A DNA stretch of 64,000 nucleotides from CAYTGM01 sp964437365 (GTDB lineage Bacteria; Sumerlaeota; Sumerlaeia; SLMS01), in contig CAYTGM010000001.1 in NCBI GenBank assembly GCA_964437365.1, forward strand, positions 124,001 to 188,000, given 5' to 3'. The position numbers were made by a program, and so were the translations under genes. The notes beneath the pieces were generated by a model, which saw nothing but the letters and a program-made list of their open reading frames with translations, made no database searches and was not told where the DNA came from. Below, in pieces: positions 1 to 6,878 of the stretch (position 1 is the stretch's first letter; every line of letters starts with the position of its first letter).

Positions 1-1
1 A

Positions 2-202
2 ATTCTGATGGCTACGCCAGCCGTCAGAAAGACCGTCCGCACAGGCAAAACAGAGCAGCTCATGACCCTTGTACAGACAAGCTCCGACCTGGGAATGATC
101 AGCATGGACAAATGCCTGAAGAACCTTTACCTGCAAGGACTCATCAGTTTCGACGATGCGATCAGTCGCTGCAAATTTCCTGAAACATTTGATCAGATAT
201 AA
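2..202 (+). CDS. pilT: PilT/PilU-type type IV pilus retraction ATPase, C-terminal fragment
   Basis: Only the last 66 codons lie in the window; the frame is open from base 2 and the start is outside. The visible part reads ILMATPAVRKTVRTGKTEQL and continues through TMDK-like and YLQGLISFDDAISRC segments. This is the typical end of PilT-family ATPases, where a conserved helix after the catalytic domain is followed by a 'GLIS.ddAl.r' tail. PilT hexamers at the inner-membrane base of the type IV pilus hydrolyse ATP to depolymerise pilin and retract the fibre. The Walker motifs are not visible, so PilT, PilU and a PilB-like paralogue cannot be separated with certainty. Other pilus genes lie 22 kb away at 22.3-29.3 kb. 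Confidence 0.75.
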   Translation: MLMATPAVRKTVRTGKTEQLMTLVQTSSDLGMISMDKCLKNLYLQGLISFDDAISRCKFPETFDQI

Positions 203-235
203 GTTTTTAATTACCGAGGATTGTAACTGGCCTTT

Positions 236-1699
236 ATGGAGCGGAAATACGCGACTCTCACTCTTGTTCTGCTGGTCTTCCTCGGAGCCTTCCTTCGCTT
301 ATACGGCCTTGCAGAAGAATCGCTCTGGGCCGATGAACTGTATACACTCAAAACAGCCTCTCAGGGAACGCTTTCAGAATTCTTTTCCTACCTCGGTGCC
401 TCAGATCCTCACCCTCCGCTTTACTTCTTACTAATCCACTTCATCTATACGCCAGAGCTCTCAGACTTTTCTCTGCGACTTCCATCTGCGCTCTTCGGCA
501 TCGCAACAATCCCCCTCTTCTTTCTGTTTTTGCGGCGAAGTTTTCAAGGCGCACTTCTTCCAACGATGATAGGGGTCGCTCTACTTTCAATCTCACCTTT
601 TCATATATGGTATAGTCAGGAGGCCCGGCCTTATGCGATGCAGGTGTTTTTTGTTGTCTTGTTTCTATGGATGACAGTTGAAGCGTACAGTTGTCAGAAA
701 CTGGACGAACGGCGAGTTCCTTTCCTCCTGTTTCTTCAAGGCTTCGCTCTCCTCCTTGCCAGCCTGACACACTATTATTCTCTCTTGCTTCTACCCATTG
801 CGCTACTTTCTCACATATACTTTTTCAAGATAGTTGGTTCACCCAGTAAAGGGCTGAAGAGACTGCTGCTACCGGTCGTATCTACCTGGCTCTTTATTCT
901 TCCCGTCGTTATTTTTGCAATGATGAGGTTTACTTCAGGAGAGGGGACCTCCTGGCTACCCGGTTCGATTACGGTTTTGCATGCACTTGTCGATGCTCCC
1001 AAGGCGCAGATGCTCGGACCGCATTGGCTGCCGTATGGGTTGGGTCCGCTGCTCGCAGGGTTGTGTATTGTCTATACGCTATTGATTGCAGGGGCGATTG
1101 CCTTGCTGCGCGTCCCCCGAGGTGAAAGGCGCCCCATGGTCTTATACATGGTGCTTATTGGCTTCTTTATACTTTTTGTCTTTCCTCTACTCCTCTCCTT
1201 CTTACGTGGCGTTGTTTACTACGGTCAACGATACCTCATCATTGCACTCCCGCTCTTCATTCTACTTTCCGTTTCATCATTGCTCACCAACAAGAAGCCT
1301 GTTCGCTTCGCCTCATCGTGTCTTCTACTGCTGCTTGTCGGCCTTCAATCTTGGTGGCTCGTTGATTACTATCGATTTCGTCAGAAGCGCACCTGGGATA
1401 CTCTTGCTGATACTATATCTAAGAGTGGCTTGTGTGATCGTGTGGTAGTCGGACCAGGAAGAGTTGCGGAGCTTCTTGAACGTTATGCTTCTGCTGAATA
1501 CGAAGTTATTCCAATGCAGGAAGGCAAACCAGTTAGTCAGTATACTGGCGATTATTCCTGTTATGTCTCGTTGGGGAATCCCGTCGAAGCATTTGAGAAA
1601 TCAGGTTACAGCAGGGAAGAGATGGTCGTCGGCGAGTTCACGACTCACTGGCCAGGGCAGAATCTTTATTTTGTATATATCGGTTCGTCAGAAAATTAA
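236..1699 (+). CDS. GT39-like (ArnT/PMT-type) membrane glycosyltransferase
   Basis: This 487-residue integral membrane protein has about ten or more hydrophobic segments and a short soluble tail (about residues 385-487). Near the N-terminus it carries SLWADELYTL (acidic pair D33-E34) and then DPHPPLYFLL. These are the two signatures of the GT-C fold family that includes ArnT and protein O-mannosyltransferases. The acidic pair lies in the first periplasmic loop and is catalytic in that family. Members move a sugar from a polyprenyl-phosphate donor onto lipid A, protein or other envelope acceptors on the outer face of the inner membrane. The start is the ATG 34 bp after the upstream pilus ATPase; a GAGGA lies about 15 bases ahead. 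It ends 8 bp from the convergent radical SAM gene. The acceptor cannot be told from sequence. Confidence 0.8.
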   Translation: MERKYATLTLVLLVFLGAFLRLYGLAEESLWADELYTLKTASQGTLSEFFSYLGASDPHPPLYFLLIHFIYTPELSDFSLRLPSALFGIATIPLFFLFLRRSFQGALLPTMIGVALLSISPFHIWYSQEARPYAMQVFFVVLFLWMTVEAYSCQKLDERRVPFLLFLQGFALLLASLTHYYSLLLLPIALLSHIYFFKIVGSPSKGLKRLLLPVVSTWLFILPVVIFAMMRFTSGEGTSWLPGSITVLHALVDAPKAQMLGPHWLPYGLGPLLAGLCIVYTLLIAGAIALLRVPRGERRPMVLYMVLIGFFILFVFPLLLSFLRGVVYYGQRYLIIALPLFILLSVSSLLTNKKPVRFASSCLLLLLVGLQSWWLVDYYRFRQKRTWDTLADTISKSGLCDRVVVGPGRVAELLERYASAEYEVIPMQEGKPVSQYTGDYSCYVSLGNPVEAFEKSGYSREEMVVGEFTTHWPGQNLYFVYIGSSEN

Positions 1700-1707
1700 G
1701 AAGCCGA

Positions 1708-3189
1708 TTAAAGCGCTGCTTTGGACATCGCTTCTTTCGGGCTGCCGAGAACGCCTTGCTTGATATTACGGAGCTTATTCGCCCAGCGAACAAGACGTGA
1801 ACCCTTCAGAGTGCTCAGCTCCTGCTCAAGCTTCATGATCTGGTCGTGCTTCAAGCCGTTCTGGTAATTCATGCGTCTCAGCTGACCCACGTAATTAATC
1901 TCTTTGGCCAGGTTGTGGAACTTTGTCCAGATATCCCAGAACTCATCACGGTCTATATTCTCGCCCATGTAGGGGAAGCGCTCGAAGCGATCCTTGTCAT
2001 AGCAGACGCCGAGGCGCGACCAGTCCATGTCGTCGTTTACCAGCCCCTTCATCTTAGCCAAGTTCCAGATGGGCGTTCCTGGAAGAGCCTGAAGAGGTCC
2101 CACTGAACAGGATTCGAGTATATCGCGATTCTTCTCGGCAAAATCGTAGCTTTCCTGAATGGTTTCTTTAGTATCAGGAGGACAGCCGATGATGAAGTTT
2201 CCACCAACGCCTATGCCATTTGCGTGCATTGCGTCGAGGGCACGCTGGTTTACTTCCGGTGTCACGCGTGTTTTTGTCAGAAACTTAAGGATCGGTTCTG
2301 AATTCGATTCGATGCCGAAGTCGATCTTCAGGAAGTTCAATTCGGCAAATTCTTCCGCCATTTGCTCGGTGATCAAGTCAACGCGAGCATAAGCACGAAA
2401 GCGGATGCCTTCATGAATTTTACGTTCTCTGAAAAGCTTAACAACCTCGCGCCAGCGACCGATATGTCCGACAAAAAGATCGTCGAAGAAGTGCAACTCT
2501 TGTGGGTTGTAACGGTTACGCAGATACTCGATTTCATCAGCAACATATTCGGGGCTGAAGAAACGGAAGCGTTTCCAGTGGAGAGAGCTCGAGCAAAAAG
2601 AGCACTTGTAAGGACAGCCGCGACTTGAAACCAGGTGAACGGTTTCCCAGCTGGGCACTTTCCAGCCTTTGTCGATGAGGTCTCGGTCCGGGTAGGGGAG
2701 CTCATCCAGCTTACGGATCAGTTCCTGGCCGGGGGTGATGGCGACCTTGCCATTCTCATTGTAGCAAACCCCCTTGAGCTTCGCAAAATCAGAAGGTCCG
2801 GGGTTCTTCACCTCGTTATAGAGGTTTAGAATATCAACAAAGGTATTTTCGCCTTCACCGATCACGCCCAGATCATAGGGGTCAGGCAAGACGTGAGGAA
2901 GACTCGTAATATGCATCCCACCAAGGATAACGGGTTTACCGGTAGCTTCCTTGATCTGGCGAGCCATGGCAGTTGCATGATGAAAGTTTTCTGTGGTTGA
3001 GGAAACGGCGACGATGTCCGGCTTGGCGTCGATTAGTTCTTCTGCGGTATGGTGAAAGCTGGTTTCTGCGAACCAGCAGTGCTGTTTGGCCCAGGAAGAG
3101 AGATAACCAATCCCCAGCGGGGGAAGGCTGACCTGATAGGGGCTGTCGGGATCATAGGCTGTAATAAAGGCTATGTGCATTGAAGACAT
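1708..3189 (-). CDS. B12-binding-type radical SAM protein
   Basis: The protein has 493 residues. Residues 1-130 resemble a cobalamin-binding Rossmann domain (PPLGIGYLSSW, VILGGMHITSLP, GVIGEGENTF), as in the BchE/MiaB-like 'B12-binding plus radical SAM' superfamily. The radical SAM core follows, with SSRGCPYKCSFCSSS giving the CxxxCxxC cluster ligands C192, C196 and C199. It continues through a TIM-barrel-like region (RARVD-like, FGIESNSEPILK, GGNFIIGCPPDT). The C-terminal ~110 residues are helical and of unknown role. Such enzymes cleave SAM to a 5'-deoxyadenosyl radical, often for C-methylation or cyclisation in lipid or natural-product pathways. No DxHxxG base-off cobalamin motif is evident, so cobalamin use is not proven. 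M4 (base 3180), with a GAGAG nine bases upstream, is a possible alternative start. Confidence 0.85.
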   Translation of the reverse strand: MSSMHIAFITAYDPDSPYQVSLPPLGIGYLSSWAKQHCWFAETSFHHTAEELIDAKPDIVAVSSTTENFHHATAMARQIKEATGKPVILGGMHITSLPHVLPDPYDLGVIGEGENTFVDILNLYNEVKNPGPSDFAKLKGVCYNENGKVAITPGQELIRKLDELPYPDRDLIDKGWKVPSWETVHLVSSRGCPYKCSFCSSSLHWKRFRFFSPEYVADEIEYLRNRYNPQELHFFDDLFVGHIGRWREVVKLFRERKIHEGIRFRAYARVDLITEQMAEEFAELNFLKIDFGIESNSEPILKFLTKTRVTPEVNQRALDAMHANGIGVGGNFIIGCPPDTKETIQESYDFAEKNRDILESCSVGPLQALPGTPIWNLAKMKGLVNDDMDWSRLGVCYDKDRFERFPYMGENIDRDEFWDIWTKFHNLAKEINYVGQLRRMNYQNGLKHDQIMKLEQELSTLKGSRLVRWANKLRNIKQGVLGSPKEAMSKAAL

Positions 3190-3780
3190 CTCTCTGAATT
3201 TGGTGACTTTGCGCCATCTCAGCGCCGGTTAAGTGCAGCAACTCATAAGAACCTAACAAGGTCTGGTGAGGATTGCAACCATCGAGCCTGCTCTAATCTC
3301 CAACAGGAAAAAGAGCTCCGTCAAGGGTGATGAGGAGTGAGGCCGTCCGCGAAATTGGAATGAAAGACCTCTCATCCTCTTGTTTTCGAGGGAAATGATG
3401 GGTCGGAAGCGGTGATATGTCTCGTGAATTTTTGGAGGAGCGATGGAGTCTCAAGTCCCGAGATAGCTGCTTACGAGCTGCTTGCCAGCTGCTTACAACC
3501 TGCATTCGAAAGCAGGATAGAAGCAGGATGAATGCAGGAGGGAACAAGGAAGATGGGTAAAAGGATGAATTATGAAGGATGAGGGATGAATGATGAAGGA
3601 TGAAGGATGAAGAGATCGGCTGGGGAAAAGGAGAACGGAAATAGATGAGGACGAGAGAAGGTGGTCGGAAGGAAGAAACTTCCTGGCTTCGGACTCCGCC
3701 TATGGAGTGCGGCGGTCTTAACGCCGCTTTAAGCTTCGAGGCCCTGACTCGAAGTATACTTCATTAAATTGAAAGAGGGA
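3190..3780. other. Gene-free spacer with short hairpins and tandem repeats
   Basis: I see no credible coding region here; the small open frames have no recognisable composition or start signals. The stretch holds three irregular copies of an AGCTGCTTAC-like unit (about 3466-3498). A CCTGC/GCAGG inverted repeat follows at about 3500-3520, then the GGATGAA heptad region listed separately. Further hairpins lie at about 3709-3726 (GCGGCG/CGCCGC) and 3735-3755 (CTTCGAG/CTCGAAG). They lead straight into the first ~290 bp direct repeat. Confidence 0.6.
3558..3613. repeat. GGATGAA heptad repeat, degenerate copy
   Basis: About eight consecutive near-copies of the heptamer GGATGAA or its variants (GGATGAG, TGATGAA, TTATGAA) occupy this stretch. 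The same heptamer recurs at 10376-10408 and, inverted, at 10616-10648. All three copies lie between genes or at the edge of a gene. The function is unknown; a simple-sequence expansion is the minimal explanation. Confidence 0.8.
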
Positions 3781-4073
3781 AACCGTTGAAACGGTTGTGG
3801 GGTCGGAAGGGTTCCAGACCTGGCACTAAAGTACCAGGCTCGACTAATGCCTCGCAAAGCTCGGAGAGAGGCGAAGGATGAGTTGCTATTGAATGTGAAG
3901 AATATCGTGGTACGTGAGGATGCCAATCTTGTTCGTATAGATGAAAGAATCTGGAGTGCTGCAGACTTTCTGCAGCTTTGTCACGAGCAAGCCTTGCTTG
4001 CTCGCGTTGATGGAAGTGGCACTCATCATAAACTCTCTCCGAACGAAGTGAGGCTTTAGACGAGCCGCGGATT
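3781..4073. repeat. Long hairpin-rich direct repeat, copy 1
   Basis: This ~290 bp block is nearly repeated at 5980-6273 in the same orientation, with about 90% identity by eye. It is a string of short perfect inverted repeats. They include AACCGTT/AACGGTT with a 2-base loop, CCTGG/CCAGG around CACTAAAGTA, GCTGCAG/CTGCAGC, and CGAGCAAG/CTTGCTCG with a 5-base loop. A third degenerate copy of part of the unit (TACCAGGCTGGACTAAAGCC) occurs near 4150-4190. A 70-codon frame inside copy 1 is not conserved: copy 2 has an in-frame stop and mostly amino-acid-changing differences, so the block is probably non-coding. Confidence 0.85.
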
Positions 4074-4373
4074 CTAACCTGTGTGTAAGTAGAATGAGGA
4101 TGAGCGAAGGTGATCGATGGGAAGAAATTCCCCGGCCTCAGTCCTGGCCCTAGAGTACCAGGCTGGACTAAAGCCTCGCAAAGATCGGAGGAAAAGAGAA
4201 CCGTTCTAATCCGTGTTCATCCGAGACCTTCCGTGGTTGTAAAAACGCAACCTTCCTTAGTCTGATGGCATGACGGCGGAGCACAGCACACGACATTGCG
4301 GCGGTAATTTGTTCGTCTATCCACTGTCAAAATCTGACATTCAAATTGTGCTCTTTCTCGACTTGGCAACTTT
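4074..4373. other. Non-coding spacer with a degenerate partial copy of the repeat unit
   Basis: About 4140-4195 repeats in degenerate form the part of the long direct repeat around TACCAGGCT...CTAAAGCCTCGCAAAG. Its left side (about 4095-4130, GAAGGTGATCG... GAAGAAATTCC) resembles 3655-3690. No gene, promoter or RNA that I recognise is present in the remainder. Confidence 0.5.
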
Positions 4374-4560
4374 AGAGGGTACGCCCTCTCGCGACCTTAA
4401 TAGGCTCAATTGAAAACAGCCTGAAGGGCTGTGACATGCGATACCCCAGGGCAAGTGCAACGACGCCCTGGGGTAGAGTTCCTCCACAAGAAAGAACCCT
4501 GAATGGGTTCAACAAATCCTCTTTCTTGTTCCGCAAGACTCTGATTGCCCTCAGAGGATG
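4374..4560. repeat. Chain of six short perfect hairpins
   Basis: Perfect inverted repeats follow one another closely. AGAGGG/CCCTCT is at 4374-4389 and ACAGCC/GGCTGT at 4416-4432. TACCCCAGGGC/GCCCTGGGGTA is at 4442-4475. GAACCC/GGGTTC (4494-4510) is nested inside CAAGAAAG/CTTTCTTG (4487-4528), and ATCCTCT/AGAGGAT is at 4516-4559. Loops are often TGAA-like. The organisation resembles clustered REP/BIME-type palindromes more than a terminator, since no T-tract follows. A 75-codon frame on the minus strand across the chain is explained by the palindromes and is not called as a gene. The chain lies directly upstream of the RHS remnant. Confidence 0.7.
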
Positions 4561-4620
4561 CTGCGATATTAACTTGTTACGATATGCATGAGCCCACATC
4601 TCTCGTAATCGGACTTTTGA

Positions 4621-5089
4621 CGTGAGCGGTCTTATTCCAAAACTGACCGCTGGTTTTATGGCGATCAGGTGGGGTCGCTCATCGCCACGATGGGAAGTAC
4701 CGGTACAGCGCTCACTCGGTCTACCATCAGGATACGTTTGGTAATCTCATGTCTAATTTGGAAACGGGTCTTTGGGGCAGCGCCTATACTAGGCGCGAAG
4801 GGTTCCATCATAATTCCAACGAAATTGCCAAGGTGGGGGAGGGCGCAAAGTTCTCTGTGGAGCCGGTTCCGCCACTTTTACAAAGGATGGAGGTTACTGT
4901 GGTTTGGAAGGTGAAATTGGTGCCGGGGTTGGCTTTGAAATTCAAGGATGTGCATGCTATACATGGCAACAGCCTATGTTTAACTCAGTTTATTGGTTTT
5001 GCAATACAACAGACTGGGTAGCAGACACGACCGGAGGATTCCTAAATTGGCTTTTGGACTATTTGTTCCAGCAGAAATTCTATTTGTAG
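4621..5089 (+). pseudogene. RHS-repeat protein remnant (C-terminal end, frameshifted)
   Basis: RHS core sequence is spread over three frames. Frame 1 from 4621 gives RWFYGDQVGSLIATM, matching the RHS 'yhgDqlGS..' unit. The next frame (about 4690-4815) gives YHQDTFGNLMSNLETGLWGS, matching the conserved 'qDaFGN...TGLWG' segment. A third frame (about 4815-5089) carries an 85-residue glycine- and cysteine-rich tail with GEIGAGVGFEIQGCACYTWQ, ending at the TAG at 5087. The usual 'GLYYF.RWYDP' hallmark is missing, so an internal deletion is likely in addition to the frameshifts. RHS proteins are large secreted or surface toxins with variable C-terminal tips. Here only the end remains and the gene is almost certainly dead. 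The tip family is not one I recognise. Confidence 0.6.
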
Positions 5090-5099
5090 GTCAACTCTG

Positions 5100-5684
5100 A
5101 TGGAAGAACGGTGTAACCACTACCTCAAATCGACCACTTTAATTCGACGATTGTTTGTGTTCCTTGTACTTATTGGAACCTCTCTTTCGGTCGCCAGGAT
5201 GATTGTATTTTGGAAGTCTGTTGACCTGTTCCTTGATGTCTTTCACCTTTTTATGATTCTAGATTGCCTGATATGCTTTCTGTTGGTAGTACTGCTAATT
5301 TCTATATATATCAAGTTTCGCAAGCTTAGATTGTGGCGAATTACTGAGCTTGAATCGAACCGCAGAAGGAGCTTCGCAAAACCTTGGATGTTTATGATAA
5401 TGTTTCTCTACTTGTCCCTTTCTGGGGCTCCATTTATATCCGTTGCATTTTCGGAAATTAATGAGGATATTCTGCTTCTCATTTCATACCCTTCACTGAA
5501 TGTTATTCTGCTCGGATTTATCTTGGTATTTCTCTACGATCCAATGGGGTATGTTTGTACCGCTTTCGGAGATAAGCTAAGCGTGATTCAGGAAGTGAGA
5601 ACCCAGAGGAGAGATCTATGCAGCCTCGGTCTTCACGAAGAAGTTGAACTTGCGAGAGCAGCCTTTATAGATGGCAAAGTGTGA
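5100..5684 (+). CDS. Four-TM membrane protein next to an RHS tail; possible orphan immunity protein
   Basis: The protein has 194 residues, with hydrophobic segments at about 16-36, 43-68, 95-115 and 122-145 and a charged cytoplasmic-type loop and tail. I do not recognise a family. Its start lies 10 bp after the stop of the RHS tail in the same orientation, which is where the immunity gene of a polymorphic RHS toxin is normally found. Base composition is A/T-richer than the neighbouring housekeeping genes, which fits acquired DNA. Immunity function is inferred from position only. Membrane immunity proteins are usual for toxins that act on the membrane or periplasm. Confidence 0.5.
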   Translation: MEERCNHYLKSTTLIRRLFVFLVLIGTSLSVARMIVFWKSVDLFLDVFHLFMILDCLICFLLVVLLISIYIKFRKLRLWRITELESNRRRSFAKPWMFMIMFLYLSLSGAPFISVAFSEINEDILLLISYPSLNVILLGFILVFLYDPMGYVCTAFGDKLSVIQEVRTQRRDLCSLGLHEEVELARAAFIDGKV

Positions 5685-5979
5685 GTGCGAGAATTGTTCC
5701 CCAGCCCTGGTCCTCTAACTCATCATGTCACTACAATGCGTGTCCCGCCGAAGTTTCAACGAAGGCGGATCATTGCCCACGCAAAGCACCGCAAACCATC
5801 GCAAAGCACGGGCAGCTATACATTTGACGTAGACTCCTCATCGCGCTTGCCTTGAGCTTGTAAGTTTAGTCAAATCAGAGCTATACAAAATAGCGGTCAA
5901 ACGCATTCGAAATTCCTTGGTCGGTGACTTGCTGCAACCTTAGGCAGAGCTACCTCGGACGGGCCCGCACATTACTACA
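5685..5979. other. Gene-free spacer with small palindromes and a tandem unit
   Basis: No gene is supported. The sequence contains CCGCC...GGCGG around GAAGTTTCAACGAA (about 5745-5773), a hairpin of the kind scattered between genes in repeat-rich genomes. It is followed by a roughly 10-base tandem unit (GCAAAGCACC, GCAAACCATC, GCAAAGCACG; about 5780-5810). Confidence 0.5.
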
Positions 5980-6273
5980 CCGAAACCGTTGATACGGTTC
6001 TCAGGTTGGAGGGGTCTTGGACCTGGCACTAAAGTACCAGGCTCGACTAAAACCTCGCAAACCTCGGAGAGAGGCGAAGGATGAGTTGCTGTTGAAAGTG
6101 AAGATTATCGTGGTACGTGAGAATGCCAATCTTGTTCGTATAGATGAATGAATCTGGAGTGCTGCAGGCTTTCTGCAGGTTTGTCACGAGCAAGCCTTGC
6201 TTGCTCGCGTTGATGGAATTGGCACTCATCATAAACTTTCTCCGAACGAAGTGAAGCTTTAGACGAGCGACAG
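5980..6273. repeat. Long hairpin-rich direct repeat, copy 2
   Basis: This is the second copy of the block at 3781-4073, in the same orientation and about 2.2 kb downstream. The CGAGCAAG/CTTGCTCG and CCTGG/CCAGG inverted repeats are kept exactly. The GCTGCAG/CTGCAGC stem has one change. The copy contains GATGAATGA where copy 1 has GATGAAAGA, which closes the small open frame. The two copies bracket the hairpin chain, the RHS remnant and the putative immunity gene. Confidence 0.85.
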
Positions 6274-6426
6274 ATTCCAACCTGCGGACAAGGTCTTCTC
6301 AAACGTCAATAACCCTTTCAACGGTTTCTCGCGCATAACCTCATTCACCAGCAACGTACGATTGCTGGTCCTCTTTACAGGAAAGACATTGCCCATGGAT
6401 CTCTACCACACTGTAATTCACAAACC

Positions 6427-6828
6427 ATGATCGATATTCTCCTACGACATAAAGAGATAACCAGAAAAGATATGGTGCGCTTCGGTTTTCGCTCACTCAT
6501 TGTTGCACCCATCGTTGGCGTTCCTCCAGGCCTTGTCTGGGGAGTATATGCATTCGGGCCGGTTGAGGATTCATACGTTGCCGGTGCTACCATTGGTATT
6601 TTCGTTGGAATTGCATTTTCCGTGATCGGGAGTCAGCTCATGGGCATGGGGACGATCAGGGGAAAGATGACTTCCTTTATTTCTTCCCTCATAATCGGAA
6701 CGATCATCATACTTGTCTCTATCTCGATATCCGGTAAGATCCCGCCAAACCCTGAATGGATAAAACCTTTGTTCATTCTTTCGTCCTTCTCGCCCTTCTT
6801 GATCGCAGGCTTCTATCTCAGGCGTTAA
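6427..6828 (+). CDS. Small hydrophobic membrane protein of unknown function
   Basis: The protein has 133 residues and about four membrane-spanning segments (about 25-46, 53-75, 82-102 and 112-131), rich in Ile, Gly and Val, with a basic N-terminal stretch (RHKEITRKD). No family is recognised. It stands alone between copy 2 of the long repeat and the convergent 651-residue gene. The start is the ATG at 6427, without a clear ribosome-binding site. Its regular membrane topology and length support a real gene, but conservation could not be tested. Confidence 0.5.
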   Translation: MIDILLRHKEITRKDMVRFGFRSLIVAPIVGVPPGLVWGVYAFGPVEDSYVAGATIGIFVGIAFSVIGSQLMGMGTIRGKMTSFISSLIIGTIIILVSISISGKIPPNPEWIKPLFILSSFSPFLIAGFYLRR

Positions 6829-6878
6829 ATTGCGGAAAGGTTGCGTCAGCCGGCTTCAACCGGTCTTCTCCTCCCGAT

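Noticed and set aside
3293..3547. 84-codon minus-strand frame
   Set aside because: Composition and start context do not support a gene; the region is made of short repeats.
3847..4059. 70-codon open frame inside copy 1 of the long repeat
   Set aside because: Copy 2 has an in-frame stop and mostly amino-acid-changing substitutions, while hairpin stems are kept. It is better explained as structured non-coding repeat.
4372..4599. 75-codon minus-strand frame across the hairpin chain
   Set aside because: The frame follows the palindromes, has no ribosome-binding site and no recognisable protein pattern.
3200..6300. CRISPR array
   Set aside because: Repeats are of unequal length and spacing, hairpin-rich, without uniform spacers; no cas gene is nearby.
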